NCBI GenBank assembly: GCA_963681975.1
Contig: OY820613.1
Coordinates: forward strand, 3,658,001 to 3,722,000
Reading direction: 5' to 3'
Source: JANELJ01 sp024511395
Lineage (GTDB): Bacteria > Pseudomonadota > Gammaproteobacteria > GRL18
DNA length: 64,000 nt
Shown: in pieces, positions 1 through 8,084 of the stretch
Layout of the letters: each line of letters opens with the position of its first letter
Position numbering within the stretch: the first letter of the stretch is position 1
Notes under the pieces: generated by a model
What the model saw: the letters and a program-made list of their open reading frames with translations, nothing else
Told to the model about the DNA's origin: nothing
The model's database searches: none
Made by a program: the position numbers and the translations under genes

Positions 1-102
1 TAAGGCATTCTGATCTTTTTCTGATAAAGAAGAATTCTTCAATTCTTTTTTAAAATTTTCAATGTTGTGTTTCTTATCTAAAATGTTATGGTAATCCCCC
101 AT
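1..102 (-). CDS. Partial hypothetical protein (N-terminus only)
   Basis: An open frame on the minus strand starts at an ATG at 100-102 and runs off the left edge, giving 34 residues rich in Lys, Asn and Glu. No family is recognised and the upstream sequence has only a weak ribosome-binding site. The bias towards AAA, AAT and GAA codons would suit an AT-rich accessory gene, but a chance open frame of this size is possible. Confidence 0.35.
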   Translation of the reverse strand, partial: MGDYHNILDKKHNIENFKKELKNSSLSEKDQNAL

Positions 103-137
103 TTATAAAGCAATTCATAAATAGAGGTTTTGCATAA

Positions 138-228
138 GTCTTATTCACATATCCATAGGTCTGCCTGTTGGTGAGACCTTCAGCTTTATCTCACTGACAG
201 GCCTGGCCTGTGGGTATGTGGATAAGAC
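138..228. repeat. Imperfect inverted repeat, about 39-bp arms
   Basis: The left arm 138-176 begins GTCTTATTCACATATCCATA and the right arm 190-228 reads back as GTCTTATCCACATACCCACA, with matching inner parts and a 13-nt centre. Substitutions in the arms are mostly pyrimidine changes that keep G-U pairing possible in RNA. It lies directly beside an IS3 transposase remnant, so it may be a small non-autonomous element or a relic of an IS end. No second copy was found in this window. Confidence 0.6.
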
Positions 229-243
229 GGTTTAAATTGTTTT

Positions 244-455
244 CTAACCGGCTAAAACCAATTTTTGCCTGGGTGGTACTCCACCGATAGCCGTATGGGG
301 TCGTTCATTATTATAACTCCATTTCCAGCATGTTGCTGTTTCCTGTGCATGCTCTATAGAATTAAATAAAAACTGATTTAATCATTCATGGCGTACCGTT
401 CGATTAAACCGCTCTACATAAGCATTTTGTTGTGGATTACCCGGCTGGATATATT
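244..455 (-). mobile_element. IS3-family transposase (OrfB) C-terminal remnant
   Basis: Read on the minus strand from about 450 to 244, the sequence translates to the end of an IS3-family integrase-type transposase: IQPGNPQQNAYVERFNR, then an in-frame TGA where the family has Trp, then YNNERPHTAIGGVPPRQ and a stop. The conserved Glu of the DDE core lies in the AYVERFNR motif. The rest of the element is missing, so this is a dead scrap. It abuts the N-terminus of a secreted protein, which it probably truncated. Confidence 0.75.
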
Positions 456-569
456 AATGCTGGATGCCAGTACAGTACAGGTATGCTGGAAGAGAAGACC
501 CATCAGTGCAATTAATAAGAAAATGCTTATTTTCTGCGGTTTCGGTGGATTAAATGCTGATATTTTCAT
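456..569 (-). pseudogene. N-terminal fragment of a putative secreted protein
   Basis: A minus-strand ATG at 567-569 opens a frame of about 38 residues with a typical signal peptide: a basic start containing KPQK, then a hydrophobic run (FLLIALMGLLF), then a small-residue region (VLASS). Where mature sequence should begin, the frame merges into the IS3 remnant. I read this as a divergent gene next to rpe whose coding region was lost at the IS3 insertion. The mature protein is unknown. Confidence 0.4.
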
Positions 570-713
570 AGTTATCGTTTAAAATGTTATATTAGTTTTT
601 ACATTTAGTGAGCATTTTAAGTAAGTCTGGTACCTAAGCCCTGATAACAGGCTCCCTAGTAACTAGGCAATTGTGATGCTCTCTCTATCTTGTTTATTTT
701 GTGAGGATTTGTC

Positions 714-1388
714 ATGGCAAAATCTTTAATTGCACCATCTATTTTATCGGCTGATTTCGCACGTTTAGGCGAAGAGTGTGTCAATGTCCTGGACAGCGGC
801 GCCGATGTTATTCACTTTGATGTCATGGACAATCATTATGTACCGGTTCTGACCATTGGTCCCCTAGTCTGTGAAGCCCTGAGAAACTACGGTATTAAGC
901 AGGATATCGATGTACATCTGATGATTAAGCCTGTGGACGGTATTATTCCGGAGTTTGCCAAGGCTGGTGCTAGCTATATCACGTTCCATCCAGAAGCTTC
1001 TGAACATGTTGACCGCAGCCTGTCCCTGATTCGTGAGAATGGCTGTAAGTCTGGTCTGGTGTTTAATCCTGCCACACCTTTAAGTCTGCTAAAACACGTT
1101 ATGGACAAAGTGGATGTTATCCTGCTGATGTCAGTTAATCCAGGTTTTGGCGGTCAGAGCTTTATCCCTGAAACTCTGAACAAGTTACGCGAAGCCCGTA
1201 AAATGATTGATGACAGCGGCTATGACATTCGTCTGGAAATTGACGGTGGTGTTAAGGTTAATAATATTGCTGAAATTGCTGAAGCCGGTGCCGATATGTT
1301 TGTTGCCGGTTCTGCTATTTTTAATACCGAAGACTATAAGGCCACTATCGATCAGATGCGTGCTGAATTAGCCAAAGTCGGCAAATAA
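714..1388 (+). CDS. rpe: Ribulose-phosphate 3-epimerase
   Basis: Interconverts ribulose 5-phosphate and xylulose 5-phosphate in the pentose phosphate and Calvin cycles (family knowledge). The 224-residue length is normal for the family. Visible motifs are the N-terminal APSILSADFARLGEE, the metal-site strand VIHFDVMDNHYVP, DVHLMI, the MSVNPGFGGQSFIP phosphate loop and EIDGGV near the C-terminus. A GTGAGGA ribosome site precedes the ATG. It is followed 17 bp later by gph, and in many gammaproteobacteria rpe-gph-trpE is a conserved string, which holds here once the IS4 insertion is removed. It could serve both carbon fixation and sugar metabolism in a sulfur oxidiser. Confidence 0.97.
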   Translation: MAKSLIAPSILSADFARLGEECVNVLDSGADVIHFDVMDNHYVPVLTIGPLVCEALRNYGIKQDIDVHLMIKPVDGIIPEFAKAGASYITFHPEASEHVDRSLSLIRENGCKSGLVFNPATPLSLLKHVMDKVDVILLMSVNPGFGGQSFIPETLNKLREARKMIDDSGYDIRLEIDGGVKVNNIAEIAEAGADMFVAGSAIFNTEDYKATIDQMRAELAKVGK

Positions 1389-1404
1389 CAGCGAGTCGTT
1401 TCAG

Positions 1405-2070
1405 ATGATTAGAAAACCGAAAATGGTCCTTATTGATGTCGATGGGACCTTGGTGGACAGTGTACCGGATCTGGCCTATTGCGTCGATGAAATGCTTAAG
1501 CAACTGGGTATGACACCTTATGGCGAAGGTGAAGTACGCCACTGGGTGGGTAACGGCGTAGAGTGTCTGGTTCGGCGTGCCCTGATTGGTCAGCTTGAGG
1601 GTGAACCCGATGAAGAGCTGTTCAATAAAGGTTATCCCATTTTTATGGAGCTGTATAAAGAAAATACCTCCAAACGCAGCTGTCTGTATCCCGGTGTTAA
1701 AGAGAGTGTTGAATACCTTAAAGCATCCGGCTACAAGTTGGGCTGTGTGACCAATAAATCTGCAGAATTTACCCATCCCTTATTAAAGGATCTGGGTTTA
1801 TTTGATTACTTTGAGTCAGTGGTCAGTGGTGATACCTTGGAAAAGAAAAAGCCGGATCCCATGCCTTTACTTTATTCAGCAGAAAAACTGGGCGTGGCTC
1901 CGGAAGATTCACTAATGCTGGGCGATTCCATCTCTGATGTTAAAGCTGCCCGTGCTGCTGGTTTTCAGATCATCTGTATGAGTTACGGCTATAACCACGG
2001 TGTGGATATCCGTGAGGCTAATCCTGATGCGGTGATTGACTCTATGGTGGAATTAAAAGAGCTGTTATAA
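1405..2070 (+). CDS. gph: Phosphoglycolate phosphatase (HAD family)
   Basis: Dephosphorylates 2-phosphoglycolate, a product of Rubisco oxygenation and of DNA repair (family knowledge). The HAD motif I is DVDGTLVDS at residues 10-18, motif II the VTNKS segment, motif III around KKKPDP, and motif IV MLGDSISD. The 221-residue length matches bacterial Gph. It sits directly after rpe with no promoter between them, so the two are probably co-transcribed. The original next gene, trpE, is now separated by an intergenic hairpin and an IS4-type insertion. Confidence 0.93.
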   Translation: MIRKPKMVLIDVDGTLVDSVPDLAYCVDEMLKQLGMTPYGEGEVRHWVGNGVECLVRRALIGQLEGEPDEELFNKGYPIFMELYKENTSKRSCLYPGVKESVEYLKASGYKLGCVTNKSAEFTHPLLKDLGLFDYFESVVSGDTLEKKKPDPMPLLYSAEKLGVAPEDSLMLGDSISDVKAARAAGFQIICMSYGYNHGVDIREANPDAVIDSMVELKELL

Positions 2071-2083
2071 AAATAATTTAATA

Positions 2084-2256
2084 TACCGTAGAGTGACTGA
2101 CTGCAGAGGCTATATTTACGGGGTTTTGAAAACATGGATGTTTTCACAATCACCAGGATAAGAACTTTTTACAAAACAAGTTTTGAAAAGTTCTAAACCG
2201 ATACATGGATGTACTTGAGCGCCCCGGAAATATAGCCTCTGTAGGCAGTTACGGTA
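2084..2256. repeat. Large imperfect intergenic hairpin with nested palindromes
   Basis: The ends pair as TACCGTA (2084-2090) with TACGGTA (2250-2256), and the arms contain the matching blocks AGAGGCTATATTTACGGGG and its near-complement CCCCGGAAATATAGCCTCT. Inside are smaller palindromes around CATGGATG, one being GAAAACATGGATGTTTTC. There is no T-run, so it is not a standard terminator. It resembles the CATCCATG-containing stem-loop repeats common between genes of marine gammaproteobacteria (from memory). Confidence 0.6.
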
Positions 2257-2296
2257 AGATAGACTGAATCATTATAAATAACTGTTATAACTTTCT

Positions 2297-3719
2297 CATA
2301 GGTATGATCTTTAGGAGTTGAAATGAAGCCAATTTGATGATCAAATAGTTGTTATTCAGGCAATTATTCATCAACAAAAAGGGTTCAAATGAAAAGAACC
2401 ACATTATCAAAAAAACTAAAAGTCGTATTGAGTGAAAAGAAACTTAATAAACCGGGCAAAAACATAGGTTTTTCCCAACGATTAAGACAGATAACCCCTT
2501 TTCAGCTTATAGTGAGTATGATTACGGCTATGGGTGATAAAGAGACAAAGCATTTTTCGGAAATTCATCGTTACTTTAACCAGTTAACGAATAAAAATGT
2601 CCGTTATAAGCCCTTTCATAATCAATTAGCAAAACCTGAATTTGCGCAATTGATGAGAGATGTTGCAGATAAAGTTTTTAACCACCGGGTAAATACAAAA
2701 CTGAAATGTAATCATCCGGTTCTGGCCAGTTTTGATAAATTACTTATCCGGGATGGCAGTTCATTTGCTATCCATAAGGCACTGAAAAAGAATTATCCCA
2801 GGCGATTTACAGCAATTAGTCCGGCAGCCGTGGAATTGCATGTCACCTACGACTTAAAAACCGGAGGCATAGAAAAAAGCACACTGACACCGGATAGTTT
2901 TTCAGAACGAGCAGAGTTACCAGACATTCATGAACTGGAAAATCAGTTATTATCAGGTGACCATAGCTACTATTCAGGTCAACTGATTAATGAAACAGAT
3001 GACCATGGAGGGTATTATATTTTACGGGCAATGAGACTTTCCAGGATAGCGGTTCACTGAGCCATCAGAGAAGATGGGCAAGTCGTTAGCAAAAGAACTA
3101 AACCATTGTCTGATTTGATAAAATCTCTGCCAAAACGACAATTAATTGATATGATTGTGGAGATTGATGGCAGAGAAACAAGGCTGATTGCAATCTGGAG
3201 CCCCAAAGAAAAAAGGCATACATTTTTGGTTACAAATCTGAATGCAGAACAGTTTTCAGCGACACAAATCAGCCAGTTATATCGTTTACGCTGGCAGATT
3301 GAGTTGTTATTTAAAGAGTGCAAGTCTCATAATAACTTGCAGGTGTTTCAAACCAGTAATTGCGCATTGATGGAAGCTTTGGTTTGGAGCAGTTTAATCG
3401 CGACGATTCTGAAACGATTTATATGTAGTAGCATAGAACAATTTTGCCAAATGGCGATGTCAACGTTGACGGTCTCCAAAACAACCGTTTACTGGTGGTA
3501 TTCATTATTGGAATCCATTGTTAACCATAAACGAAAACAATTAACGGATGTGCTTGAAAGAACATATTTTTTCCTGAAAGAAAAGGCTGGCAGAGCTCAT
3601 CCTAAACGAGATAAGTCTACTGGACTTTATCAGTTTGGTGTAGAACCTAATTATGGAGTTACATCCTGATGGGTAAACTATTGAAACGAAATGATAAAAT
3701 CCTTAAAGACATACCTGTG
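2297..3719 (+). mobile_element. IS4-family element, copy 1 (1423 bp)
   Basis: The ends are CATAGGTATG and its partner CATACCTGTG, continuing inward as an imperfect inverted repeat. The flanking duplication is ATAACTTTCT at 2287-2296 and ATAGCTTTCT at 3720-3729, 10 bp with one mismatch. The element is the same length as the copy at 14913-16335. It lies between gph and the trp leader in the same orientation as the operon, and its right end is only 34 bp from the trpL start. Confidence 0.9.
2389..3669 (+). pseudogene. IS4-family transposase with an in-frame stop
   Basis: A DDE transposase read in one frame from 2389 to 3669, interrupted by a TGA at 3058-3060 after RIAVH. The first part (223 residues) carries the first Asp region (LIRDGSSFAI) and the KSTLTPDSFSERAELPD segment. 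The second part carries YRLRWQIELLFKECKSHNNL, the YREK-like signature with the catalytic Glu. The copy at 14913-16335 has the same stop at the same codon. Without readthrough neither piece has the whole catalytic core. Confidence 0.85.
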
Positions 3720-3753
3720 ATAGCTTTCTAAAACTCATATAAAAATACCAAAC

Positions 3754-3801
3754 ATGAATTTACTCAATAACAATCAGTTAAAAGAACGATGGTGGCGTTA
3801 A
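3754..3801 (+). CDS. trpL: trp operon leader peptide with tandem Trp codons
   Basis: A 15-residue frame, MNLLNNNQLKERWWR then TAA, lies 91 bp upstream of trpE and contains two adjacent TGG codons at 3790-3795. A short leader with consecutive Trp codons just before trpE is the hallmark of ribosome-mediated attenuation. A convincing downstream terminator hairpin with a T-run is not visible: the only nearby stem is TTATAA pairing around 3835-3852, followed by A residues. The leader has no clear ribosome site. It starts 34 bp after the IS4 right end, so its native promoter has probably been displaced. Confidence 0.6.
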   Translation: MNLLNNNQLKERWWR

Positions 3802-3892
3802 ACATTTACTTAAACAGTTAAGCTGAAATACGCTGTTATAAAGAGTGTTATAAAAAACACCACATCTAAACTAAATTATTATTGAGTAACTT

Positions 3893-5431
3893 ATGTCTAT
3901 TGTCACTAAAGAACAATTTACCAGACTGGCCGGGGAAGGCTATAACCGCATCCCGGTGGTTTACGAAATCCTTGCCGATCTGGATACTCCTCTAAGTGCC
4001 TATTTAAAACTGGCCGAAGGTCCGTATTCCTATCTTCTGGAATCGGTACAGGGCGGTGAAAAATGGGGCCGCTATTCTATTATTGGTTTACCCTGTCAGA
4101 CCATTATTAAAGTTTGTAATGAACAGATCCAGGTAGTGGAAAATAATCAGGTTATAGAAGAACTGACCGATCCCGATCCTCTGTCCTGGATAGAACAGTT
4201 TCAGGCCCAGTATAAAATTCCTGAACACTTATCCGAACAAAGCAATCTGCCCCGTTTTACCGGCGGTCTGGTAGGCTATTTTGGCTATGAAACCATTGGT
4301 TATATTGAGCAGCGCTTAAAAAATACCAGCAAGGACGATCCTCTGGGAACCCCGGATATTTTATTAATGGTATCTGAAGAGGTTCTTGTATTTGATAACC
4401 TTAGCGGCAAGCTGTACCTGATTGTGCATGCTCATATGGATGCCGATACCGATATTGAACAGGCATGGGCGCAGGCTACGCAGCGTCTTAAGGAACTGGC
4501 TCTGCGTCTGCGTAGTTCTGATACCGCCTATAAGCCTCATACTCAGGTTACAAAGGTCAGGGAAGCTGACTTTGTATCCGGTTTTACCCAGGACGGCTTT
4601 GAAAAAGCCGTGGCTCGCATTAAGGAGTATATTGTGGAAGGGGATGCCATGCAGGTGGTTATATCCCAGCGTCTGTCCATACCTTTTAATGCCCCGCCGC
4701 TGGATTTGTACCGGGCTCTGCGTAGTCTGAATCCGTCTCCCTATATGTATTTTCTAGATCTGGATGAGTTTCATATTGTCGGCTCATCACCGGAAATTCT
4801 GACCCGGGTGGAAGACGGCAAGATCACCGTTCGTCCTATTGCCGGCACTCGTCCCAGAGGCAAAACAGAAGCTGAAGACAAACAACTGGAGCAGGAATTA
4901 TTATCCGATCCCAAGGAACTGGCTGAACATCTGATGCTGATTGATCTGGGTCGTAACGATGCCGGCCGGGTGTCAGAAATCGGTACCGTAAAACTGACTG
5001 ATAAAATGATTATTGAGCGTTATTCTCATGTTATGCATATTGTTTCCAATGTAGAAGGTGAGCTTAAAAAAGATATGAGTGTCATGGACGCCTTAAAAGC
5101 TACCTTTCCGGCCGGTACGGTCAGTGGTGCGCCGAAAATCCGTGCTATGGAAATTATTGATGAACTGGAGCCGGTGAAGCGGGGTATCTATTCCGGTGCA
5201 GTGGGCTATATCTCCTGGTCCGGCAATATGGATACCGCCATTGCCATCCGTACCGCTGTTATTAAAGATAAACAACTGCATATACAGGCAGGGGCAGGTA
5301 TTGTGGCTGACTCCATACCCAGAAATGAATGGGACGAAACCATGAACAAGGGGCGCGGCGTTTTCCGTGCCGTAGCCATGGCAGAATGCGGGCTGGATTC
5401 CAATGTTAACAGTCAGTGCGGGGAGGAATAA
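3893..5431 (+). CDS. trpE: Anthranilate synthase component I
   Basis: Converts chorismate to anthranilate using ammonia supplied by TrpG, the first step of tryptophan synthesis. At 512 residues it has the normal length. The N-terminal YSYLLESVQGG contains the LLES motif tied to tryptophan feedback inhibition. The chorismate-binding half shows EGDAMQVVISQR, SSPEILTR, PIAGTRPRG, IDLGRNDAGRV, FPAGTVSGAPKIRAME and QAGAGIVADS. It overlaps nothing and ends 2 bp before the preferred trpG start. A trpL leader and an IS4 copy lie upstream. Confidence 0.97.
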   Translation: MSIVTKEQFTRLAGEGYNRIPVVYEILADLDTPLSAYLKLAEGPYSYLLESVQGGEKWGRYSIIGLPCQTIIKVCNEQIQVVENNQVIEELTDPDPLSWIEQFQAQYKIPEHLSEQSNLPRFTGGLVGYFGYETIGYIEQRLKNTSKDDPLGTPDILLMVSEEVLVFDNLSGKLYLIVHAHMDADTDIEQAWAQATQRLKELALRLRSSDTAYKPHTQVTKVREADFVSGFTQDGFEKAVARIKEYIVEGDAMQVVISQRLSIPFNAPPLDLYRALRSLNPSPYMYFLDLDEFHIVGSSPEILTRVEDGKITVRPIAGTRPRGKTEAEDKQLEQELLSDPKELAEHLMLIDLGRNDAGRVSEIGTVKLTDKMIIERYSHVMHIVSNVEGELKKDMSVMDALKATFPAGTVSGAPKIRAMEIIDELEPVKRGIYSGAVGYISWSGNMDTAIAIRTAVIKDKQLHIQAGAGIVADSIPRNEWDETMNKGRGVFRAVAMAECGLDSNVNSQCGEE

Positions 5432-5433
5432 TT

Positions 5434-6018
5434 ATGCTGGTAATGATTGATAATTATGACTCCTTTACTTATAACCTGGTGCAGTATCTGGGCGAGCTTA
5501 AAGCGGACGTTAAGGTATTCCGCAATGATGAAATTACTGTTGAGGAAATTGCCACATTAAATCCCGATCACCTGATGATATCACCGGGACCCTGTACGCC
5601 CAATGAGGCGGGTATTTCCATTGAGGCCATTCATTATTTTGCAGGCAAACTGCCTATTCTGGGGGTATGTCTGGGGCATCAGAGTATTGGTCAGGCCTTT
5701 GGCGGTAAAATTGTGCATGCCAGACAAATTATGCATGGTAAAACCTCCATGATGCATCATAATAACCAAGGGGTATTTAAAGGTCTGGAATCACCTTTTG
5801 AAGCCACTCGTTACCACTCACTGGTCATTGAAAAAGAAACTCTGCCGGACTGTCTGGAAATCACCGCCTGGACAGAAACGGATGACGGCCAGATGGATGA
5901 AATTATGGGTGTAAAACATAAAACCATGCCGATTGAAGGCGTGCAGTTTCATCCTGAATCAATTTTAAGCCAGCATGGGCATGAAATACTGCAGAATTTT
6001 CTGGATACAAAACCATGA
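5434..6018 (+). CDS. trpG: Anthranilate synthase component II (glutamine amidotransferase)
   Basis: Hydrolyses glutamine and channels ammonia to TrpE. I place the start at the ATG at 5434, preceded by GGGGAGG, giving the usual MLVMIDNYDSFTYN beginning and 195 residues; a GTG at 5416 would add six residues overlapping trpE. The class I amidotransferase nucleophile is Cys79 in LGVCLGHQ, with the His and Glu of the triad in VQFHPES near the C-terminus. The oxyanion loop is SPGPCTP. Its stop overlaps the trpD start (ATGA), so trpG and trpD are translationally coupled. Confidence 0.96.
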   Translation: MLVMIDNYDSFTYNLVQYLGELKADVKVFRNDEITVEEIATLNPDHLMISPGPCTPNEAGISIEAIHYFAGKLPILGVCLGHQSIGQAFGGKIVHARQIMHGKTSMMHHNNQGVFKGLESPFEATRYHSLVIEKETLPDCLEITAWTETDDGQMDEIMGVKHKTMPIEGVQFHPESILSQHGHEILQNFLDTKP

Positions 6019-7037
6019 ATATAAAAACCGCACTGGCAAAAGCCGTAGAAGGCGAAGATATTGCCATCCTGGATATGGAAAAAGTCATGCGCCAGATTAT
6101 GACCGGAGGTGCTACGTCAGCACAGATTGCCGGTCTGCTGGTGGCCCTGCGTATGAAAGGGGAAACGGTAGATGAAATCACTGCTTCTGCCAGTGTCATG
6201 CGTGAACTGGTAACCCCGGTCAAAGCAGAGGGCTCCCATGTAGTGGATATTGTCGGTACCGGCGGAGACGGCCTGCATACCTTTAATGTATCCACTACAT
6301 CTTGCTTTGTCGTGGCCGCCGCCGGTGCTACAGTGGCTAAACACGGTAACCGTTCGGTAAGCAGCACATCTGGCAGTGCCGATATTCTGGAAGCAGCCGG
6401 AATTAATCTGAACCTCTCTGCCCACCAGGTAGAACAATGTATAAAAGATCTGGGTATTGGCTTTATGTTTGCCCCGCTGCATCACAGCGCCATGAAACAC
6501 GCTATAGGGCCGCGTAAGGAAATGGGGATATGCACCATTTTTAACCTGCTGGGCCCGCTGACCAATCCGGCCGGTGCCCTTAATCAGCTGCTGGGTGTCT
6601 TTGCTAAAAAATGGCTGGAACCATTGGTCATAGTATTGAAAAACCTCGGCAGTGAACATGTTATGGTGGTGCATTCTGCTGATGGTATGGATGAGATCAG
6701 CATGGCTGGAGATACTTATGTTTGCGAACTCAATAAGGGCCAGATAAAACAGTACACCATTAACCCCGAACAGTTCGGTATGTCCTGCAGTACAATTGAA
6801 GATATTATAGTGGACGGAGCAGAACAGTCTCTGGCTATGGTACAGTCCGTACTCAGCGACACACCCGGCGCCGCCCGTGATATCGTCACCTTGAATTCCG
6901 GTGCCGCCATCTATTGCGCCGGCTTGGCTGACACCCTGGAAGAGGGCGTAAATAAAGCCAGAGATATAATAAGCTCCGGCGCCGCCAGAGAAAAACTGGA
7001 CCAACTGGCCAAATTGACACAATCATTTAGTAATTAA
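6015..7037 (+). CDS. trpD: Anthranilate phosphoribosyltransferase
   Basis: Transfers the phosphoribosyl group of PRPP to anthranilate. The 340-residue protein shows the glycosyltransferase family 3 hallmarks: VDIVGTGGDG (PRPP-binding loop), NVSTTSCFV, KHGNRSVSS, then LGPLTNPAG and VVHSADGMDEIS. It overlaps trpG by 4 bp. Downstream the operon is unusual: instead of trpC following immediately, 220 bp of hairpin and heptamer repeats intervene. Confidence 0.97.
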   Translation: MNIKTALAKAVEGEDIAILDMEKVMRQIMTGGATSAQIAGLLVALRMKGETVDEITASASVMRELVTPVKAEGSHVVDIVGTGGDGLHTFNVSTTSCFVVAAAGATVAKHGNRSVSSTSGSADILEAAGINLNLSAHQVEQCIKDLGIGFMFAPLHHSAMKHAIGPRKEMGICTIFNLLGPLTNPAGALNQLLGVFAKKWLEPLVIVLKNLGSEHVMVVHSADGMDEISMAGDTYVCELNKGQIKQYTINPEQFGMSCSTIEDIIVDGAEQSLAMVQSVLSDTPGAARDIVTLNSGAAIYCAGLADTLEEGVNKARDIISSGAAREKLDQLAKLTQSFSN

Positions 7038-7043
7038 AAAGAA

Positions 7044-7064
7044 CCCTCTCCCAAAGGGAGAGGG
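7044..7064. terminator. Perfect GC-rich hairpin after trpD
   Basis: CCCTCTCCC, loop AAA, GGGAGAGGG: nine perfect pairs starting 6 bp after the trpD stop, followed by an A-rich tract on the plus strand and preceded by one, so it lacks a T-run in the operon direction. It could slow or attenuate transcription into trpC, or be a member of a dispersed hairpin family, since a near-identical stem is present at 30202-30220. Confidence 0.5.
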
Positions 7065-7132
7065 AATAAAAAAAGATGGATACAAATAAAAAAATAAATG
7101 TACCCAATCATAAACCAGAACCTGTATAATTT

Positions 7133-7251
7133 TAAACACTAAACACTAAACACTAAACACTAAACACTAAACACTAAACACTAAACACTAAACACTAAAC
7201 ACTAAACACTAAACACTAAACACTAAACGCTAAAACCTAACACCTGAACCC
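7133..7251. repeat. Heptamer tandem array TAAACAC within the trp operon
   Basis: Thirteen perfect TAAACAC units occupy 7133-7223, followed by degenerate units TAAACGC, TAAAACC, TAACACC and TGAACCC up to 7251, just 6 bp before the trpC ATG. The seven-base period makes reading frame change along the array, and TAA stops occur in it, so it is not coding. The degenerate unit TAAACGC is exactly intermediate between this repeat and the TGAACGC arrays at 44396-44437 and 59477-59525. Confidence 0.95.
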
Positions 7252-7257
7252 AAAAAA

Positions 7258-8064
7258 ATGACAACCCCAAAAACCCCCGACATCCTGGTTAAAATTCTAA
7301 AACGCAAACACGAAGAAGTGGGTGCCCTATGTACTAGACGTCCTCTGGACAGTATTATTTCAGCCATACAGGATATGGCCGATACCCGGGGTTTTGTAAC
7401 TGCCATAGAAAATAAAATTAACACTGGAAAACCTGCAGTTATTGCAGAAATAAAAAAAGCCTCACCCAGCAAGGGACTGATCCGGGAAAACTTTGTCCCG
7501 GCAGAAATTGCTCAGTCCTATGAAAAGGGCGGTGCCGCCTGTCTTTCGGTGCTGACCGATATTGATTTTTTTCAGGGCAGTGATGCTTATTTGCAGGAAG
7601 CCCGCAATGCCTGCAGCCTGCCAGTTCTGCGCAAGGATTTTGTGATTGATCCTTACCAGATATATGAAGCTCGCCTGATTGGTGCTGATGCTATTTTGCT
7701 GATTGTGGCCTGTCTCAGTGACACTCAGCTCAGTGAGTTTTCATCCCTAGCTCATGAACTGGGGCTGGATGTACTAGTGGAAGTGCATGATCAACAGGAA
7801 CTGGAACGAGCGCTGAAACTGTCCACCCGTTTAATGGGTATTAACAACCGCAATTTAAGAACCTTTGAAACCACGCTTAATACTACAATAGAACTGCTGG
7901 ATATGATCCCGGAAGATCGGATTGTGGTTACTGAAAGCGCTATCCACCTACCTGAAGATGTGGCTCTGATGCGTCAGCACAAGGTTAATGCATTTCTGGT
8001 GGGTGAGTCCTTTATGCGTGCCGAACAGCCGGGTGAAAAACTGGCTGAATTATTTAATGCCTGA
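7258..8064 (+). CDS. trpC: Indole-3-glycerol phosphate synthase
   Basis: Closes the ring of carboxyphenylaminodeoxyribulose phosphate to make indole-3-glycerol phosphate. The 268-residue protein has the family signatures VIAEIKKASPSKGLI, SVLTDIDFFQGS, VLRKDFVIDPYQI, GINNRNLRTFE and VTESAIHLPED. It is a stand-alone TrpC with no fused TrpF domain. The start ATG is separated from the heptamer array by only 6 bp, with no clear ribosome site, so the array may have replaced native leader sequence. It ends 20 bp before bioA. trpF, trpB and trpA are not in this window. Confidence 0.96.
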   Translation: MTTPKTPDILVKILKRKHEEVGALCTRRPLDSIISAIQDMADTRGFVTAIENKINTGKPAVIAEIKKASPSKGLIRENFVPAEIAQSYEKGGAACLSVLTDIDFFQGSDAYLQEARNACSLPVLRKDFVIDPYQIYEARLIGADAILLIVACLSDTQLSEFSSLAHELGLDVLVEVHDQQELERALKLSTRLMGINNRNLRTFETTLNTTIELLDMIPEDRIVVTESAIHLPEDVALMRQHKVNAFLVGESFMRAEQPGEKLAELFNA

Positions 8065-8084
8065 TTAACAGGGCGGTTAACGCC

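Noticed and set aside
388..582. Plus-strand 64-residue open frame
   Set aside because: It is antisense to the IS3 remnant and the secreted-protein fragment, both of which have recognisable minus-strand sequence.
3800..3860. trp attenuator terminator
   Set aside because: The only stem (TTATAA with TTATAA) is weak and followed by A, not T, residues, so I list the leader peptide but no terminator.
5416..5433. GTG start for trpG
   Set aside because: It would overlap trpE and destroy use of the GGGGAGG site, while the ATG at 5434 gives the standard N-terminus.
7133..7251. CRISPR array
   Set aside because: The unit is seven bases with no spacers, and no cas gene is present.
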